Assembly: GCA_937898265.1 (NCBI GenBank)
Contig: CALEJM010000087.1
Coordinates: forward strand, 1 to 6,812
DNA: 6,812 bases
From: an uncultured Porphyromonadaceae bacterium
GTDB lineage: Bacteria; Bacteroidota; Bacteroidia; Bacteroidales; Paludibacteraceae
Direction: 5' to 3'
Shown: positions 5,315 through 6,812 of the stretch, piece after piece
Layout of the letters: each line of letters opens with the position of its first letter
Numbering within the stretch: the stretch's first letter is position 1
The notes under the pieces: generated by a model
The model's database searches: none
Seen by the model: only the letters and a program-made list of their open reading frames with translations
Told to the model about the DNA's origin: nothing
Translations under genes and position numbers: made by a program

Positions 5315-6280
5315 TTATTGGTTACGAATCTTATTGCCGAGGATAAAGCCAAAGATACCTGTGAGGATGATGCCGACAGTGGTCTGCACCACGTTGAGCA
5401 TATCAACGAAAGGGCTGACATCGCGTAGTATGTCGGAGTCCATACCAGCCATATTCTTGAGACTGACGCTAAGGGCCTGACCATACTCAAGGAGTGACAC
5501 CTCGTTGGAGAAGCCCCAAGCAAAGAGGAAGACGACAACGACGTAGGTAATGATCATCTTCGTCATGCTCTCGCCGTAACCGAAGAAGAGGTCGGAGAGG
5601 ACGTTGGTCAGGAGTTTCCAACACTGTTTCAGTTTCTTGCCACAACCGATATGCTGCGTCATCTCAGCTGCCATACGATTGCGCTCCATGCGACGTCCCT
5701 GAACGTAACCCCAGTTGCCATCTGCGATGTAGCCTCTGCCAGTCCATTGGGCACTGAAGTTCTTGAAGATAGTCTCAGCATCTGCCCAACGGGTGGCCAG
5801 CGCCTCCTTCGGACTCCAATCAGATTGTTTGCCCACGTCATTGAGGCGTTCTCCCGTGCCCATCGTATGCCACTGGGTGAGAAACGTCTCGTAGGCTTTA
5901 TAGTCTTGCTGCAGCAGTTTGCCATCTACAAGGTTGTTGCGCTTGGGCAAGGCAGAGTCGCCGAAGTAGGTCTTGTTGAGACTGCTGTTGCTGATTTGGC
6001 AGCCGTTGAAGATGACGATGCCGTCCACCATGGCACGATAGAGGTCGCAGAAGTCTATCGTGGCGTCTTCAAAAGTGCCGTGTTCGATGGTGACATAGCG
6101 GAGGTCACACCAACGGAGCGTAGCGCCACGGAAACGACAGCCACGCAACTCAGCCTTCTTGAAGTTCACCCGCTCGAGGGTACAGCCAGAGAAGTCGATG
6201 CCGTCCAACACCTGGTTGGAGAGGTCTGCGTCCTTGACCTCTTTATTGAGAATCATCTGTTTTAGCAATTCGTTATCCAT
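5315..6280 (-). CDS. Pentapeptide-repeat protein fused to a two-helix ion-channel-like domain
   Basis: This 321-residue protein has three parts. Residues about 16-98 are pentapeptide repeats of the A(D/N)LxX type (DADLS, GIDFSGCTL, VNFKKAEL, CRFRGATLRWCDL, ATIDFCDLYRA), which fold as a right-handed quadrilateral beta-helix. Residues 99-230 are a soluble linker. Residues 231-321 resemble the Ion_trans_2 module: a LFFGYGES lead-in, helix 1 (about 241-258), a pore-helix-like segment GQALSVSLKNMAGM (267-280), and helix 2 (about 294-316, VVQTTVGIILTGIFGFILG). The glycine-rich lead-in and the Gln in helix 2 match related pentapeptide-channel proteins as I remember them. The TxGYG filter expected after the pore helix is missing: AGMDSD stands there. 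It may be a non-selective or non-conducting relative. The start is the only early ATG and follows the upstream gene by 16 bases, so the two probably form an operon. Confidence 0.88.
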   Translation of the reverse strand: MDNELLKQMILNKEVKDADLSNQVLDGIDFSGCTLERVNFKKAELRGCRFRGATLRWCDLRYVTIEHGTFEDATIDFCDLYRAMVDGIVIFNGCQISNSSLNKTYFGDSALPKRNNLVDGKLLQQDYKAYETFLTQWHTMGTGERLNDVGKQSDWSPKEALATRWADAETIFKNFSAQWTGRGYIADGNWGYVQGRRMERNRMAAEMTQHIGCGKKLKQCWKLLTNVLSDLFFGYGESMTKMIITYVVVVFLFAWGFSNEVSLLEYGQALSVSLKNMAGMDSDILRDVSPFVDMLNVVQTTVGIILTGIFGFILGNKIRNQ

Positions 6281-6296
6281 AGAATATAGTGTTACG

Positions 6297-6812
6297 TTAG
6301 AAAATCAATCCCCACAACCATTGGAAGAGAGAGACTACAAGTTTGATGGCCAATACGACCACCAACACCACACAGGCAAAGAGGGCGAAGACGAGCGCCG
6401 AGACGAGGTTGACGACCCAGCAGAGGCCGAGGGCGTTGAGCAACATCAGTACCAACAGCATGACTCCCGTAATGAGCACATTCCAGAGGAATCCCCAACC
6501 GATGCCCATCAGCGTGAAGCGGGTGGCACGCAGATAGAGACGCTCGTTGAACGGTTCACGGGTCTTGTAGTAGCCGAATATCATCACTCCGATGGAGAGG
6601 AGGCACATGATGGTCGGGTAGAACGGATAGCCCCATGAGTTGGGGTCGTTGACCGATGCCACGAAGCTGAGTACCGGGTTGAGTTGGCTATAGAAATGAT
6701 ATAAAGCCGGAACGAGCAGATAGAGGAACAGCAGCAACGCAATCATCGCACCGAGTTTATGCAAATCAAGCACTTTGCGCGCTGCCACGGCTCGGAGTTC
6801 CGACGCCCGTTT
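6297..6812 (-). CDS. Hydrophobic multi-pass membrane protein, probably 5'-truncated by the window
   Basis: The frame ends at TAA 6299-6297 and is open to the right window edge. The first possible start inside the window is a GTG at 6788 (163 residues), but eight more codons upstream remain open (KRASELRA), and no ATG occurs near the N-terminus, so the true start may lie outside. Visible segments: a basic N-terminal stretch, then hydrophobic helices near residues 13-32, 57-73, 92-117 and 120-150 (counted from GTG), ending in an aromatic tail (LFQWLWGLIF). The long third and fourth segments may each hold more than one helix. I do not recognise the family. It precedes the pentapeptide-channel gene by 16 bases on the same strand, so the two products may act together in the membrane; that is inference from spacing only. 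Confidence 0.75.
   Translation of the reverse strand, partial: KRASELRAVAARKVLDLHKLGAMIALLLFLYLLVPALYHFYSQLNPVLSFVASVNDPNSWGYPFYPTIMCLLSIGVMIFGYYKTREPFNERLYLRATRFTLMGIGWGFLWNVLITGVMLLVLMLLNALGLCWVVNLVSALVFALFACVVLVVVLAIKLVVSLFQWLWGLIF

Noticed and set aside
5573..5581. GYG at residues 234-236 of the pentapeptide protein as a potassium filter
   Set aside because: It lies before the first transmembrane helix, not between the pore helix and the last helix, so it cannot line the pore in the usual way.
5651..6265. Plus-strand open frame of 204 codons
   Set aside because: It is antisense to the pentapeptide gene, where periodic codons keep the opposite strand free of stops; it has no promoter or recognisable motif.

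Overview
The window looks like a chromosomal stretch from a member of the Bacteroidota, most likely a Prevotella-like Bacteroidales. Four start regions carry the -7 box typical of that phylum (TAnnTTTG). None of the gene starts has a clear Shine-Dalgarno sequence. The protein families also fit: a long UmuD-like peptidase, an AAA_14/DUF4143 ATPase and a pentapeptide/ion-channel fusion. The assignment rests on reading alone, without a database search.

Left part (1-1338). Two minus-strand genes run leftward: a partial unknown gene leaving the window at base 1, and a umuD-like SOS peptidase gene with a 120-residue C-terminal extension. A 309-base divergent spacer (1030-1338) separates umuD from ackA. 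It holds a promoter for each direction and an inverted repeat that could be a umuD operator.

Middle part (1339-5236). Four plus-strand genes follow: ackA (acetate kinase, complete, all key residues present, no pta beside it), a membrane-anchored NlpC/P60-like protein, an AAA_14/DUF4143 ATPase with a PD-(D/E)XK-like C-terminus, and a six-helix membrane protein. Between the second and third lies the most striking non-coding element: four copies of a CCG(G)AAAATGTGAT repeat at an exact 32-base period (about three helical turns). They start two bases after the previous stop codon and end two bases before the ATPase start codon, and the ATPase -7 box lies between copies 3 and 4. The ATPase gene appears AT-richer than its neighbours, so the repeats plus the gene look like an acquired, self-regulated cassette.

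Right part (5237-6812). A long hairpin with A-tract and T-tract flanks is a bidirectional terminator between convergent transcription units. Two minus-strand genes, 16 bases apart, read toward it: a hydrophobic membrane protein whose frame is open at the right window edge, and a pentapeptide-repeat protein fused to a two-helix ion-channel-like domain with no recognisable potassium selectivity filter.

How they fit together: ackA is central metabolism (acetate and ATP formation), and the NlpC/P60-like gene is probably co-transcribed with it. The UmuD-like gene is a stress-response element. The ATPase and membrane-protein genes form the accessory part. No RNA gene, CRISPR array, insertion sequence or origin was recognised.
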